Shown: positions 1 through 7,172 of the stretch, in pieces
Position numbering within the stretch: the stretch's first letter is position 1
Layout of the letters: each line of letters opens with the position of its first letter
Assembly: GCF_013391765.2 (NCBI RefSeq)
Contig: NZ_JACBGI020000006.1
Location: 1-64,000 of the forward strand
DNA from: Thiomicrorhabdus heinhorstiae
GTDB taxonomy: Bacteria > Pseudomonadota > Gammaproteobacteria > Thiomicrospirales > Thiomicrospiraceae
Length of the DNA stretch: 64,000 nucleotides
Reading direction: 5' to 3'
Program-made: the position numbers and the translations under genes
The notes under the pieces: model-generated
Told to the model about the DNA's origin: nothing
Database searches by the model: none
What the model saw: only the letters and a program-made list of their open reading frames with translations

Positions 1-404
1 TCCGTGCCGAGCAAGTCATCGACTACATCCGTTACTCCATCGACGACCTGATCAACCGAACCTTCTTCGCCTAGCAGACTTTCTGTGGTATCACCCAAAT
101 CAGCCTCACCGGTCAGCAGATCTTCAATATCATTCGTCAATTCGTCGACCGGTTCGTCAAGTGCTCCCAGATCCGTGCCGAGCAAGTCATCGACTACATC
201 CGTTACTCCATCGACGACCTGATCAACCGAACCTTCTTCGCCTAGCAGACTTTCTGTGGTATCACCCAAATCAGCCTCACCGGTCAGCAGATCTTCAACA
301 TCGTTCGTCAATTCGTCGACCGGCTCGTCAAGTGCACCGAGATCGGTTCCCAAAGCACCGTCAACGATATCCGTTACATCATCGACAATGCCATCCACGA
401 CTCC
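1..404 (-). repeat. 171-bp in-frame tandem repeats
   Basis: Three units of a 171-bp repeat, each coding for 57 residues, begin at 404, 233 and 62 on the minus strand. The third is cut by the window edge. The blocks 1-171 and 172-342 differ at only about five positions, which implies recent duplication or homogenisation. The block beyond 342 is more diverged. Confidence 0.95.
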
Positions 405-935
405 GTCAGGCCCTAAGAGCGTCTGTTCTCCATCGCCGAGTAGTCCGTCAACAATCGAGGAGGCTTTTTCAGCCAGGGAACCTCGTCCCACAAGGGTTTC
501 GGCCCCAATTCCACCTGTTTCGACCGGAAGCCGGTACCCTGAATCGACCGCACCGTCATACGCCAGACGATCAACAATTAAACCGGTTGCCGAGCCGCTA
601 CCGACGAGATCATCCTCACCGGCATTCGTAACATCAAGGTCATTAACATCCTCAATGTTCAATGCTCCCTGAGGCGTCATTTCGGCCACGTTTATATTTG
701 CGATTTCAGGCACGGAAGAAGTAAAAAGATTATTTAAGTCCAGTTCAGCGTAGTTGCCGAGAGAAACGTTTTCTCCATTGGCCATCCCGAGAGTCAGACT
801 TCCAAGCTGAGTTTGCAGAATTTCTCCGCTAAACACTTGGTCCCCGACGTTTAATGTTCTTAGCTCGCCTGTAACTGGGTTCAGGGCCTGAACCAGCCCT
901 TCAACTGATGTGATTTCACCGACTTGTTGGTTCAT
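1..935 (-). CDS. Retention-module repeat protein, LapA-like N-terminus (partial, C-terminus outside window)
   Basis: The frame opens with ATG at 935, preceded by a GGAGG-type ribosome site, and stays open to base 1, so the 3' end lies outside the window. About 311 residues are visible. Residues 1-70 (starting MNQQVGEITSVEGLVQALNP) resemble the retention module that holds LapA-type adhesins in the outer-membrane channel of a type I secretion system. From about residue 178 the protein consists of 57-residue acidic repeats with a VDQVVDGVTDVVDDLLG core. It is a paralogue of the next gene (1152-3569). Where that protein has the TAAG protease motif, this one reads VTNAGEDD, so the LapG-type site appears lost. 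No RTX motif is visible in the part available. The surface role is inferred from the family. Confidence 0.8.
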   Translation of the reverse strand, partial: MNQQVGEITSVEGLVQALNPVTGELRTLNVGDQVFSGEILQTQLGSLTLGMANGENVSLGNYAELDLNNLFTSSVPEIANINVAEMTPQGALNIEDVNDLDVTNAGEDDLVGSGSATGLIVDRLAYDGAVDSGYRLPVETGGIGAETLVGRGSLAEKASSIVDGLLGDGEQTLLGPDGVVDGIVDDVTDIVDGALGTDLGALDEPVDELTNDVEDLLTGEADLGDTTESLLGEEGSVDQVVDGVTDVVDDLLGTDLGALDEPVDELTNDIEDLLTGEADLGDTTESLLGEEGSVDQVVDGVTDVVDDLLGT

Positions 936-1094
936 TATGTCCTCCAACACATTTCATTGATTTTAAGATTGCAATCCAAACCCATTGCTACAGGCTTGAC
1001 TTAACTAAGGTTAACGGCCAAAAACTTAGAGCCTTAAGACAAAAAACCAACAATTAACGAAAGGAAGAAAAATGAGGAAAAATAAGGAGTTATA

Positions 1095-1125
1095 GACAAA
1101 AAAATAGCCCCATAAAGGGGCTATT
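1095..1125 (-). terminator. Rho-independent terminator of the 805-aa gene
   Basis: On the minus strand an AATAGCCCC/GGGGCTATT stem with a short loop is followed by a run of T. It lies about 27 bp past the stop of the gene ending at 1152 and upstream of the gene starting at 935. Confidence 0.9.
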
Positions 1126-1151
1126 AAGCATCATGGATAATGAATATTTAT

Positions 1152-3569
1152 TTATGGGTTATTGTTACCGTTATCACCTAAAAGGTTCAGGTTCAGGATA
1201 TCCAGACCACTCAACAGACCTTCTCCGCCGGAACTTGGTGGAGGATTCGCAGCTGAATCCACACCATCAACAGCATTATCAACCGCATCTGTAGCCTGGT
1301 CTGCAAGCAGGTCTACCGCTTGAGTAATATCGTTAGCGCCAAGAATACCGTCCAGAGCATCAGTAACTTCAAAGACCACTTCGTCAACAGTATCGGTTAG
1401 CTGACCAACCTGTGTTACTTGATCCAAACCGTTAGTGACTTCATCAACAAGCTGATCAACAACATCAGTCAATGGCGCTGTATCGATACCAAGTGCATCG
1501 TTTGCAAACAGGTCAACCGCATCAGTTGCGCTGGTAACGAAAGTATCCAATTCACCTTCAAGACCTGGACCGCTATTGATCAACAGAGCATCAACCGCAT
1601 CGGTGGTACTATCAACCAAAACAGTCAAAGGATCAGTGATTTGCTGCAATCCTAGTGCATCACCAAGACCGCCAACCAATTGGTCAACAAGCGTATCAAC
1701 AGTATCAGTCAAACCGCCGCCTGCACCGTTAGGACCTGTAACAAGATCATCAACACCTTGAGTCAATTGCTCAACGGTATCATCAACCATTTGCGTCAAA
1801 GGAGTCGAATCGATACCAAGTCCGGCTGCAAGATAATCAACGCCATCGGTTACATCATCAACCAATTCGTCAGCAGTATCAGTCAACCCACTTCCGCTGT
1901 CACCTTCAGAAGGCACAGGATCAAGCGTTGTAGAACCACCACCTGCCAACAGGTCTCCTACAACAGGAATTTCACCAAGCAGACCACCAACGATAGGAAT
2001 GCCTCCAAGTAGACTTCCTAGTCCTCCGGCGCTTCCGCCAAGCAAATCAGAAACCGCTGTAGTGACTTGATCAACGACATCATCCAATGGAGTCAAATCT
2101 GCACCACCAAGAAGGTCACCGAGCGTATCTGTCAAACCGTCAACAACCTGGTCGACAGATCCATTATCACCAAGAAGGTCAACAACGGTTGTTCCCAAAT
2201 CATCCTGACCAGTTAGAAGTTCTTCAACATCAGTAGTCAGATGATCTACAGGCGTATCAATCGCACCAACATTGGTACCCAACAAGTCATCAACTGCAGT
2301 TGTCACACCGTCAACAACCTGGTCAGCCGAACCGACCGGACCTAGAAGGCTGGTAAGCGTTTCGCCAAGACCGGCTTGACCGGTTAGCAGATCTTGAACA
2401 TCTGTAGTCAATTCGTCAACAGGCTGGTCAACTGCACCCAAGTCTGTTCCCAGCAAGTCATCGGCTACCGTTGTTACACCGTCGACAACCTGATCAACTG
2501 AACCGACAGGCCCTAGCAGGCTGGTAACGGTTTCGCCCAAATCCGCTTGCCCGGTCAACAAATCTTGAATATCTGTAGTCAACTCATCTTCAGGATTGTC
2601 TAAAGCACCAAGGTTGGTACCAAGCAGATCATCCACAACGGTTGTTACGCCATCCACAACCTGATCAACCGAACCGACTGGCCCTAGAAGAGTTGTGACA
2701 GTCTCACCCAGATCCGCATTACCGTTCAACAGATCATCAATAGCGGTTGTCAAATCATCGACAGGTGCGTCCAAAGCGCCGGTATTGGTACCAAGAAGAT
2801 CATCGACCGTATCAGTCAATCCACCAACGACTTGGTCAACAGAACCGTTATCACCTAACAGGTTATCCACTGTACCGATCAAATCTTCTTTACCGGTTAA
2901 CAGGTCTTCCAAATCAGTAGTCAATTGATCCGTAGGATCATCCAATGCACCCAAGTTCGTTCCTAGCAGATCGTCAACCAGTGTCGTTACGTTATCAATC
3001 AGCTCATCCGCATAACCGTAAGGACCAAGCAAAGTACGATCACCATCGGTCGGAGTAGTTGTAGGAGGAGTGACAGAACCAATCGTTCCGGTATCACCGC
3101 CTAAAGAATTACGGGCAACAATAAATTGTCCACCGATACCGCCATTTTCCGACAAACCGAAACCTGAAGTAACATTCCCTTCCGCACCGGTACGATCAAT
3201 AACATAACCGTAACCTGCAGCGCTGCTTCCCGCTACACCGGCATCACCAGCCGCAGTCGCATCCAACTCATTAATATCCGTAGTTCCCAGCGCTTCACTC
3301 ATGCTTTCAGTTCCAGCGGCAGCATCGGTCGGGTCCATCAATTTAGCAACGGAGGTTACATCTCCATCTAAACGCATTTTAGTGTTGCCTCCCAAGTTCA
3401 GCTCATCACCGTTAGCCATGCTGACTGTGACTTTACCGTCAAGAGTTTGCAACATTTCACCACTAAAAACCTGACTACCTACACCCAGTACTCTTACTTC
3501 ACCGGTTGTAGGGTTTATAGCCTGTACAACGCCTTCAAGGCTTGTTACTTCTCCAACTGCAGTAGACAT
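1152..3569 (-). CDS. Retention-module repeat protein with LapG-type cleavage motif, no RTX repeats
   Basis: The protein has 805 residues from the ATG at 3569, which has GGAG 7 nt upstream. A TTG four codons earlier is a weaker alternative. Residues 6-70 form a LapA-like retention module (SLEGVVQAINPTTGEVRVLG, then QVFSGEMLQT). T105-A-A-G108 sits where LapA-type adhesins are cut by the periplasmic protease LapG, and is followed by the family's YGYVIDRTG segment. Residues 184-470 hold five 57-residue acidic repeats with a DQVVDGVTTVVDDLLG core. A glycine-rich stretch near 516-545 has two IPVVGDLL-like motifs, and the rest is VD/TD-rich. The C-terminus ends in LDILNLNLLGDNGNNNP. No nonapeptide RTX repeats and no N-terminal signal peptide are seen. 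I infer a type I-secreted, outer-membrane-tethered protein. The exporter and LapG/LapD are not in the window. Confidence 0.8.
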   Translation of the reverse strand: MSTAVGEVTSLEGVVQAINPTTGEVRVLGVGSQVFSGEMLQTLDGKVTVSMANGDELNLGGNTKMRLDGDVTSVAKLMDPTDAAAGTESMSEALGTTDINELDATAAGDAGVAGSSAAGYGYVIDRTGAEGNVTSGFGLSENGGIGGQFIVARNSLGGDTGTIGSVTPPTTTPTDGDRTLLGPYGYADELIDNVTTLVDDLLGTNLGALDDPTDQLTTDLEDLLTGKEDLIGTVDNLLGDNGSVDQVVGGLTDTVDDLLGTNTGALDAPVDDLTTAIDDLLNGNADLGETVTTLLGPVGSVDQVVDGVTTVVDDLLGTNLGALDNPEDELTTDIQDLLTGQADLGETVTSLLGPVGSVDQVVDGVTTVADDLLGTDLGAVDQPVDELTTDVQDLLTGQAGLGETLTSLLGPVGSADQVVDGVTTAVDDLLGTNVGAIDTPVDHLTTDVEELLTGQDDLGTTVVDLLGDNGSVDQVVDGLTDTLGDLLGGADLTPLDDVVDQVTTAVSDLLGGSAGGLGSLLGGIPIVGGLLGEIPVVGDLLAGGGSTTLDPVPSEGDSGSGLTDTADELVDDVTDGVDYLAAGLGIDSTPLTQMVDDTVEQLTQGVDDLVTGPNGAGGGLTDTVDTLVDQLVGGLGDALGLQQITDPLTVLVDSTTDAVDALLINSGPGLEGELDTFVTSATDAVDLFANDALGIDTAPLTDVVDQLVDEVTNGLDQVTQVGQLTDTVDEVVFEVTDALDGILGANDITQAVDLLADQATDAVDNAVDGVDSAANPPPSSGGEGLLSGLDILNLNLLGDNGNNNP
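2163..3020 (-). repeat. Five 171-bp in-frame repeats in the 805-aa gene
   Basis: Five consecutive 57-codon units each read roughly GSVDQVVDGVTT, DDLLGTNLGALD, ELTTD, DLLTG, LGETVTSLLGP. A sixth, degenerate half unit follows at lower coordinates. Copies are clearly more diverged than those at 1-404. The common 57-residue unit ties the two genes together. Confidence 0.9.
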
Positions 3570-3740
3570 ATCGTTCTCCAAATATTGTTAGGCTGTAAAT
3601 TGAATCTTTTTAAATTTAACTTAAGTTTATCCAAGCGACCGAAGATGCACTAGTGTACCAATGGACAGTATTTACAATTTTTTTGAAAAAAATATACAAA
3701 AACAAATACTTTCCAATTCTGACTTCAAACCTTCAGAGAC

Positions 3741-3770
3741 AAAAAAGGACACGCGAAGGTGTCCTTTTTT
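3741..3770 (-). terminator. Rho-independent terminator of the 448-aa gene
   Basis: A GGACACC/GGTGTCC stem with a short loop is flanked by A6 and T6 runs, 50 bp past the stop at 3821. The A/T flanks make it potentially bidirectional, but only the minus-strand gene runs into it. Confidence 0.9.
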
Positions 3771-3820
3771 ACTTTTAAAAAATCGCTTATTAAGCCCAAC
3801 CTAAGCCAGACCTAATTCGA

Positions 3821-5167
3821 TTAGCCTAGAAGGCCATCCAATAGACCGGTAACCGGAGCAAGGATACCTAGCAAACCTGCATCACCACTGCTTGAAGCAG
3901 AAGCAGACGCACCGCTATCGCCAGCAGAGGCGTCAGCAGAAGCAGAACCTTCCGCACCGTTTGGATCAATACCCAGAAGCGTATTCAATAGACCACCGAT
4001 CAAACCGTCGTCAGCCAATAGATCTTGAATATCAAGTGCATTTGCACCGTTATCAATCAGTTCACCAACGATTGGAAGACCACCTAGAGGACTACCATCA
4101 CCTAGTAATGCACCGCCAAGGCCGCTTTCACCCAATAATTGAGTTAGTACACCTTCGTCACCCAAAACAACGCCAACCAACTGACCAGCCAGACCTTCTG
4201 CACCTAGAAGACCGTCAACACCAGCAATTTGGTGAACGATGCCAGTTGTTCCTAGAATATCACCAACGATTGGCAGATCACCTAAAGAACCAAGAAGATC
4301 ACCCACCACCGGCAAGCCGATCAATAGGCTGCCATTGTCATTACCTAGGAAGTCACCAACGACAGGAAGACCTGCCAAAAGGCTTCCGCCGCCTAGCAAG
4401 TCACCAACGATTGGAAGGTTACCAAGAAGACCGCCGACAAGACCGTCTTCAGCGAACAAAGCGCCGACGACTGGTAAGCTGCCAAGAATTGGAATAGAGC
4501 CACCATCGAAAATGCCATCAACAATGTATGAGATTTCTGTTAGAAGGTTACCTGCTGGAATGGTTTCATGTAGATAATCAGTTAGCTCGGTGATCAACGG
4601 ACTTGCATCTCGCAACTCACCAATCAGTGGTTTGACAATTAGAGCAGAAACATCGCTAACAACAGGAATGGAATCCAAAAGAGTGAAAGTACCGGCAACG
4701 CCGTCACCTTGCAACAATCCACCTCCCAAGTGCAACATATCACCGAACATCAGACCTGCATCAACAAACTCTCCAACGACAGGAATGCTGCTTAGAGTTG
4801 TAATCATTGGCTCAATACCGGCACCGATTACTGGAATGTTATAACCAACTTCACGCAGGTCAGTAACTGTACCTGTTCCCATGAAAGGCTCTACAGCTGT
4901 ATTCAGTTCTTGAATAATTGGTGAAGCCGCTAGCTTGTCTGCAATCGGCTGGATAATAGAAGCACCTGGAAGGGCCGCATGTAAAGTAGCTGTTAAGAAT
5001 TGTGCATCTTCACCAAGATATGGAAGCATTGAAGAACCACCAACTAATAACTTAGCGTTATCAGGACCTAGTAGTGGCAGTTCACTTAGAAGATTCATGG
5101 TTGCCGCCATTCCATCATCTGGGTGAGCATTTGTATTAGGGTGAACATTTAAAAAACTTGTTAACAT
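3821..5167 (-). CDS. Gly/Leu-rich protein with LPIVGDLLG repeats, unknown function
   Basis: I recognise no described family. The 448-residue protein starts MLTSFLNVHPNTNAHPDDGM with no Sec signal peptide. The middle (about residues 220-305) repeats a hydrophobic motif, LP-I/V-VG-D/A-LLG, at least six times, with one more near 368. Isolated PVVGEF/PVVSDV motifs occur earlier. A Ser/Ala/Gly/Asp-rich linker near 410-432 precedes a hydrophobic tail ending GLLDGLLG. The same IPVVGDLL motif occurs twice inside the retention-module protein at 1152-3569, so the two may belong to one surface system. There are few charges and no catalytic signature. A secreted, self-associating surface or matrix protein is plausible but inferred. 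A LexA-like box lies about 150 bp upstream. Confidence 0.75.
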   Translation of the reverse strand: MLTSFLNVHPNTNAHPDDGMAATMNLLSELPLLGPDNAKLLVGGSSMLPYLGEDAQFLTATLHAALPGASIIQPIADKLAASPIIQELNTAVEPFMGTGTVTDLREVGYNIPVIGAGIEPMITTLSSIPVVGEFVDAGLMFGDMLHLGGGLLQGDGVAGTFTLLDSIPVVSDVSALIVKPLIGELRDASPLITELTDYLHETIPAGNLLTEISYIVDGIFDGGSIPILGSLPVVGALFAEDGLVGGLLGNLPIVGDLLGGGSLLAGLPVVGDFLGNDNGSLLIGLPVVGDLLGSLGDLPIVGDILGTTGIVHQIAGVDGLLGAEGLAGQLVGVVLGDEGVLTQLLGESGLGGALLGDGSPLGGLPIVGELIDNGANALDIQDLLADDGLIGGLLNTLLGIDPNGAEGSASADASAGDSGASASASSSGDAGLLGILAPVTGLLDGLLG

Positions 5168-5317
5168 GATTCTGCTCCGATTTTTATATAATTTCTAAAA
5201 GATAGAATTTTTTACTAAAGGTTTTCCAATTTCTGCCGATATTTGTTCTTTATGGGCTTTTCATTGGTGTATTTTTCCACTTGTGATGCCATATTACCGA
5301 AGTCAAATCTGCATAAC

Positions 5318-5337
5318 TACTGTACTGTGGTACAGTC
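5318..5337. promoter_or_regulatory. LexA-like SOS box
   Basis: TACTGTACTGTGGTACAGTC fits the gammaproteobacterial LexA pattern TACTG-N10-CAGTA except for the last base, with arms ACTGTAC/GTACAGT. On the minus strand a TATATA hexamer lies directly upstream, so a bound repressor would cover the start of transcription towards the 448-aa gene. No good -35 is visible. Confidence 0.45.
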
Positions 5338-5790
5338 TATATAGACCTTATATGTTTTAAGAGTCGAAAAAACCACATATATCGTTGATAAATAAAGACT
5401 AATGTACAAAATATTGTGTAAAATTTTTGTGCCAAAAATATTTCTAATACTCTATAAATAAAATCTTTCAGTCTTTATCTATTTTATTTATAGTAAAGCT
5501 CTCGGCCGTCTTACAGAGAACCATGCATAGCAAAGCGGCCTCTTGACGAAAATTTTTCCGACTTGGTAAAACCGCTCTCACATTTTTATACCTATCTACT
5601 TGAATAGGTTTGATTTTTCAATATAGATAAAATAAACTTATCTATACATAAGAAATTAAAAGTTTCTCCATACTTCTTCAATTTTTTGTAATTGACCGCC
5701 TATCTGGGCAGGAGTAAACTAAACCCGTGCTTAAATAATTCAGATTGAATTTCAGATTTATCTAAGTCGGACTTTTCTTATAGTCTATTT

Positions 5791-5867
5791 GTTTTCTTCC
5801 TCCCAAGAGGAAAACATTGCTCCTCAGCTTAAAAGCGTAGTAAGACCAAGTACTACGCTTTTTTTAT
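5791..5867 (+). ncRNA. Candidate small RNA with two hairpins
   Basis: A TATAGT -10-like hexamer at 5779-5784 is followed by a TTCCTC/GAGGAA hairpin with a CCAA loop at 5797-5812, then a strong terminator. No reading frame lies between the -10 and the terminator, and no plus-strand gene lies upstream that would need the terminator. The C-rich CCTCCC segment could pair with Shine-Dalgarno sequences. No convincing -35 box is present. This is a structural guess, not a family match. Confidence 0.35.
5831..5867 (+). terminator. Rho-independent terminator
   Basis: A 12-bp stem, AAAAGCGTAGTA/TACTACGCTTTT, with an 8-nt loop is followed by T7 on the plus strand. It sits 55 bp before the gene at 5922 and ends whatever transcript crosses the gap. 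Confidence 0.85.
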
Positions 5868-5921
5868 TTCTACCTTTCGATTTGTTATCCTCAAATTTCT
5901 AATACCAAAGAAGGCTTTGCG

Positions 5922-6383
5922 ATGTCTAACGAAAATCCAAATAACCGTCCCTATAAATTCGGCCGAGGCACCGACGAACAACATCGTCAGGATCAAGCCC
6001 TTTTCAGTACCCTGTTGGAACACCACCAGCAACTTAAACGTGAAACCGAAAAACTTCCAAACGGCATCCGCAGCTGTACCACCTCTGAGAATCCCGAACT
6101 GGCGCGAATCATCCAGGAACACGTTATAGGTATGGAAAAACGCTTTGCCGGGGGACGTGCAATCCGTTCGTGGGATCCTCTATTCGCCGCACTGTTTGAA
6201 TATAAAGACCAGATCGACATGCAATACAATATGATTGACGGAGGTGTCGAAGCAGTTCTAACGAGCGATGATCCGAAATTGATCGAATTGATTCACTGCC
6301 ATGACGATACCCTGCACGGCTTCGTAGAACGCGGCTTTGCCGCGGGCGGGGAAGAAAGTCCGAAACCGGGTTGGCTGGAATAA
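5922..6383 (+). CDS. Conserved unknown protein with two internal His-containing repeats
   Basis: The protein has 153 residues, with AAGAAGG upstream of the ATG. Two halves resemble each other. The first has LLEHHQQLKRETEKLPNG, SENPELARIIQEHV and GMEKRF. The second has LFEYKDQIDMQYNMIDGG, SDDPKLIELIHCHD and GFVERGF. A linker, GGRAIRSWDPLFAALF, joins them. I recall this layout (LPNGV, then T-S-DP, then I..H) from unnamed proteins of marine bacteria, with no assigned function. The recurrent His pair (EH/CH) could bind metal or haem, which is speculation. No signal peptide or membrane segment is present, so it is probably cytoplasmic. Confidence 0.75.
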   Translation: MSNENPNNRPYKFGRGTDEQHRQDQALFSTLLEHHQQLKRETEKLPNGIRSCTTSENPELARIIQEHVIGMEKRFAGGRAIRSWDPLFAALFEYKDQIDMQYNMIDGGVEAVLTSDDPKLIELIHCHDDTLHGFVERGFAAGGEESPKPGWLE

Positions 6384-6467
6384 AACGCTCAGAAAAATCT
6401 TGGCCGCTTGAAAAACACCTGCACGACTCTATATACAAAATAAAATAGAGACAAGGAGATTGGTAAG

Positions 6468-6890
6468 ATGATTACAATGTGTCCTCACTGCGGCGGCTTG
6501 AATCGAATTGCGGAGGGTCAAGAGACTTCCAAAGCCACCTGCGGAAAATGCAAGCAACCTTTGTTTACCGGCAAACCGGTTGAAATGAATGCCGAACAGT
6601 TCCAACGCGCTTTAAACAAAAGCGATCAACTGCTGGTCGTCGACTTTTGGGCGCCATGGTGCGGGCCATGCAAAGGGTTTGCTCCGGTATTTGCGCAAGC
6701 AGCTGCACAATTTGAACCCAAGGCCCGCTTTGTGAAGATCAATACCGAAAACGAACAGATGCTGGCTTCGCAGTACGGCATTCGCTCCATTCCGACCTTG
6801 GCGATTTTCCAAAATGGCAAAGAGATTACTCGCGTTTCCGGCGCAATGGATTTACAGAACTTCAGTCGCTGGCTACAGCCGTACTTGTAA
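6468..6890 (+). CDS. trxC: Thioredoxin 2
   Basis: The product is a cytoplasmic disulfide reductase of 140 residues, the usual length for TrxC. The N-terminal zinc-binding segment that separates TrxC from TrxA is present as two CxxC pairs, C5-P-H-C8 and C25-G-K-C28. The thioredoxin fold follows with the active site WCGPC at 64-68 and the cis-proline loop IRSIPTL near residue 108. AAGGAG precedes the start. An 83-residue membrane protein follows 30 bp downstream on the same strand and may be co-transcribed. Confidence 0.96.
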   Translation: MITMCPHCGGLNRIAEGQETSKATCGKCKQPLFTGKPVEMNAEQFQRALNKSDQLLVVDFWAPWCGPCKGFAPVFAQAAAQFEPKARFVKINTENEQMLASQYGIRSIPTLAIFQNGKEITRVSGAMDLQNFSRWLQPYL

Positions 6891-6920
6891 AGCGGATAAA
6901 TTGTTAGAAGGATTTAAAAT

Positions 6921-7172
6921 ATGGAAATCGGCTCGCAAGCCCACAAAGAATTGCTGCTCAAAAGCATTGTTAAAGTCGCGGTTAAAACCGCCTCAATTGG
7001 GCTTTTTATCGGTGGCTTGCTTCTGATTCCCGCAATTTTTCGCGAGAACGATTTTTCTACAGGGTTGGCCTATGCCGGGAGTGCGATTATTTTCGGTTCT
7101 CTGGGTTACTCGCTATGGATCGCCTACGGAAAATATCGCCGCTTGATCAAACCTTTCAAAGCCCATAACTGA
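6921..7172 (+). CDS. Small membrane protein, unknown
   Basis: An 83-residue protein with AAGGAT before the ATG and two predicted membrane helices (about residues 20-40 and 48-68), ending in a basic tail, YGKYRRLIKPFKAHN. No family is recognised. It follows trxC by 30 bp. Its last 49 bases overlap the 3' end of the convergent batD-like gene at 7124-8641, so both C-termini are coded on opposite strands of the same DNA. Confidence 0.65.
   Translation: MEIGSQAHKELLLKSIVKVAVKTASIGLFIGGLLLIPAIFRENDFSTGLAYAGSAIIFGSLGYSLWIAYGKYRRLIKPFKAHN

Larger units (their letters stand above)
5168..5921. other. AT-rich 754-bp intergenic region
   Basis: No convincing coding frame is present. It holds a LexA-like palindrome at 5318-5337 and a two-hairpin element ending in a plus-strand terminator at 5831-5867. 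The remainder (about 5340-5700) is AT-rich and I see no further structure in it. Confidence 0.6.

Noticed and set aside
161-672. Open plus-strand frames antisense to the first repeat protein
   Set aside because: They are shadows of the 171-bp repeats. The minus-strand frame has a start codon, ribosome site and retention module.
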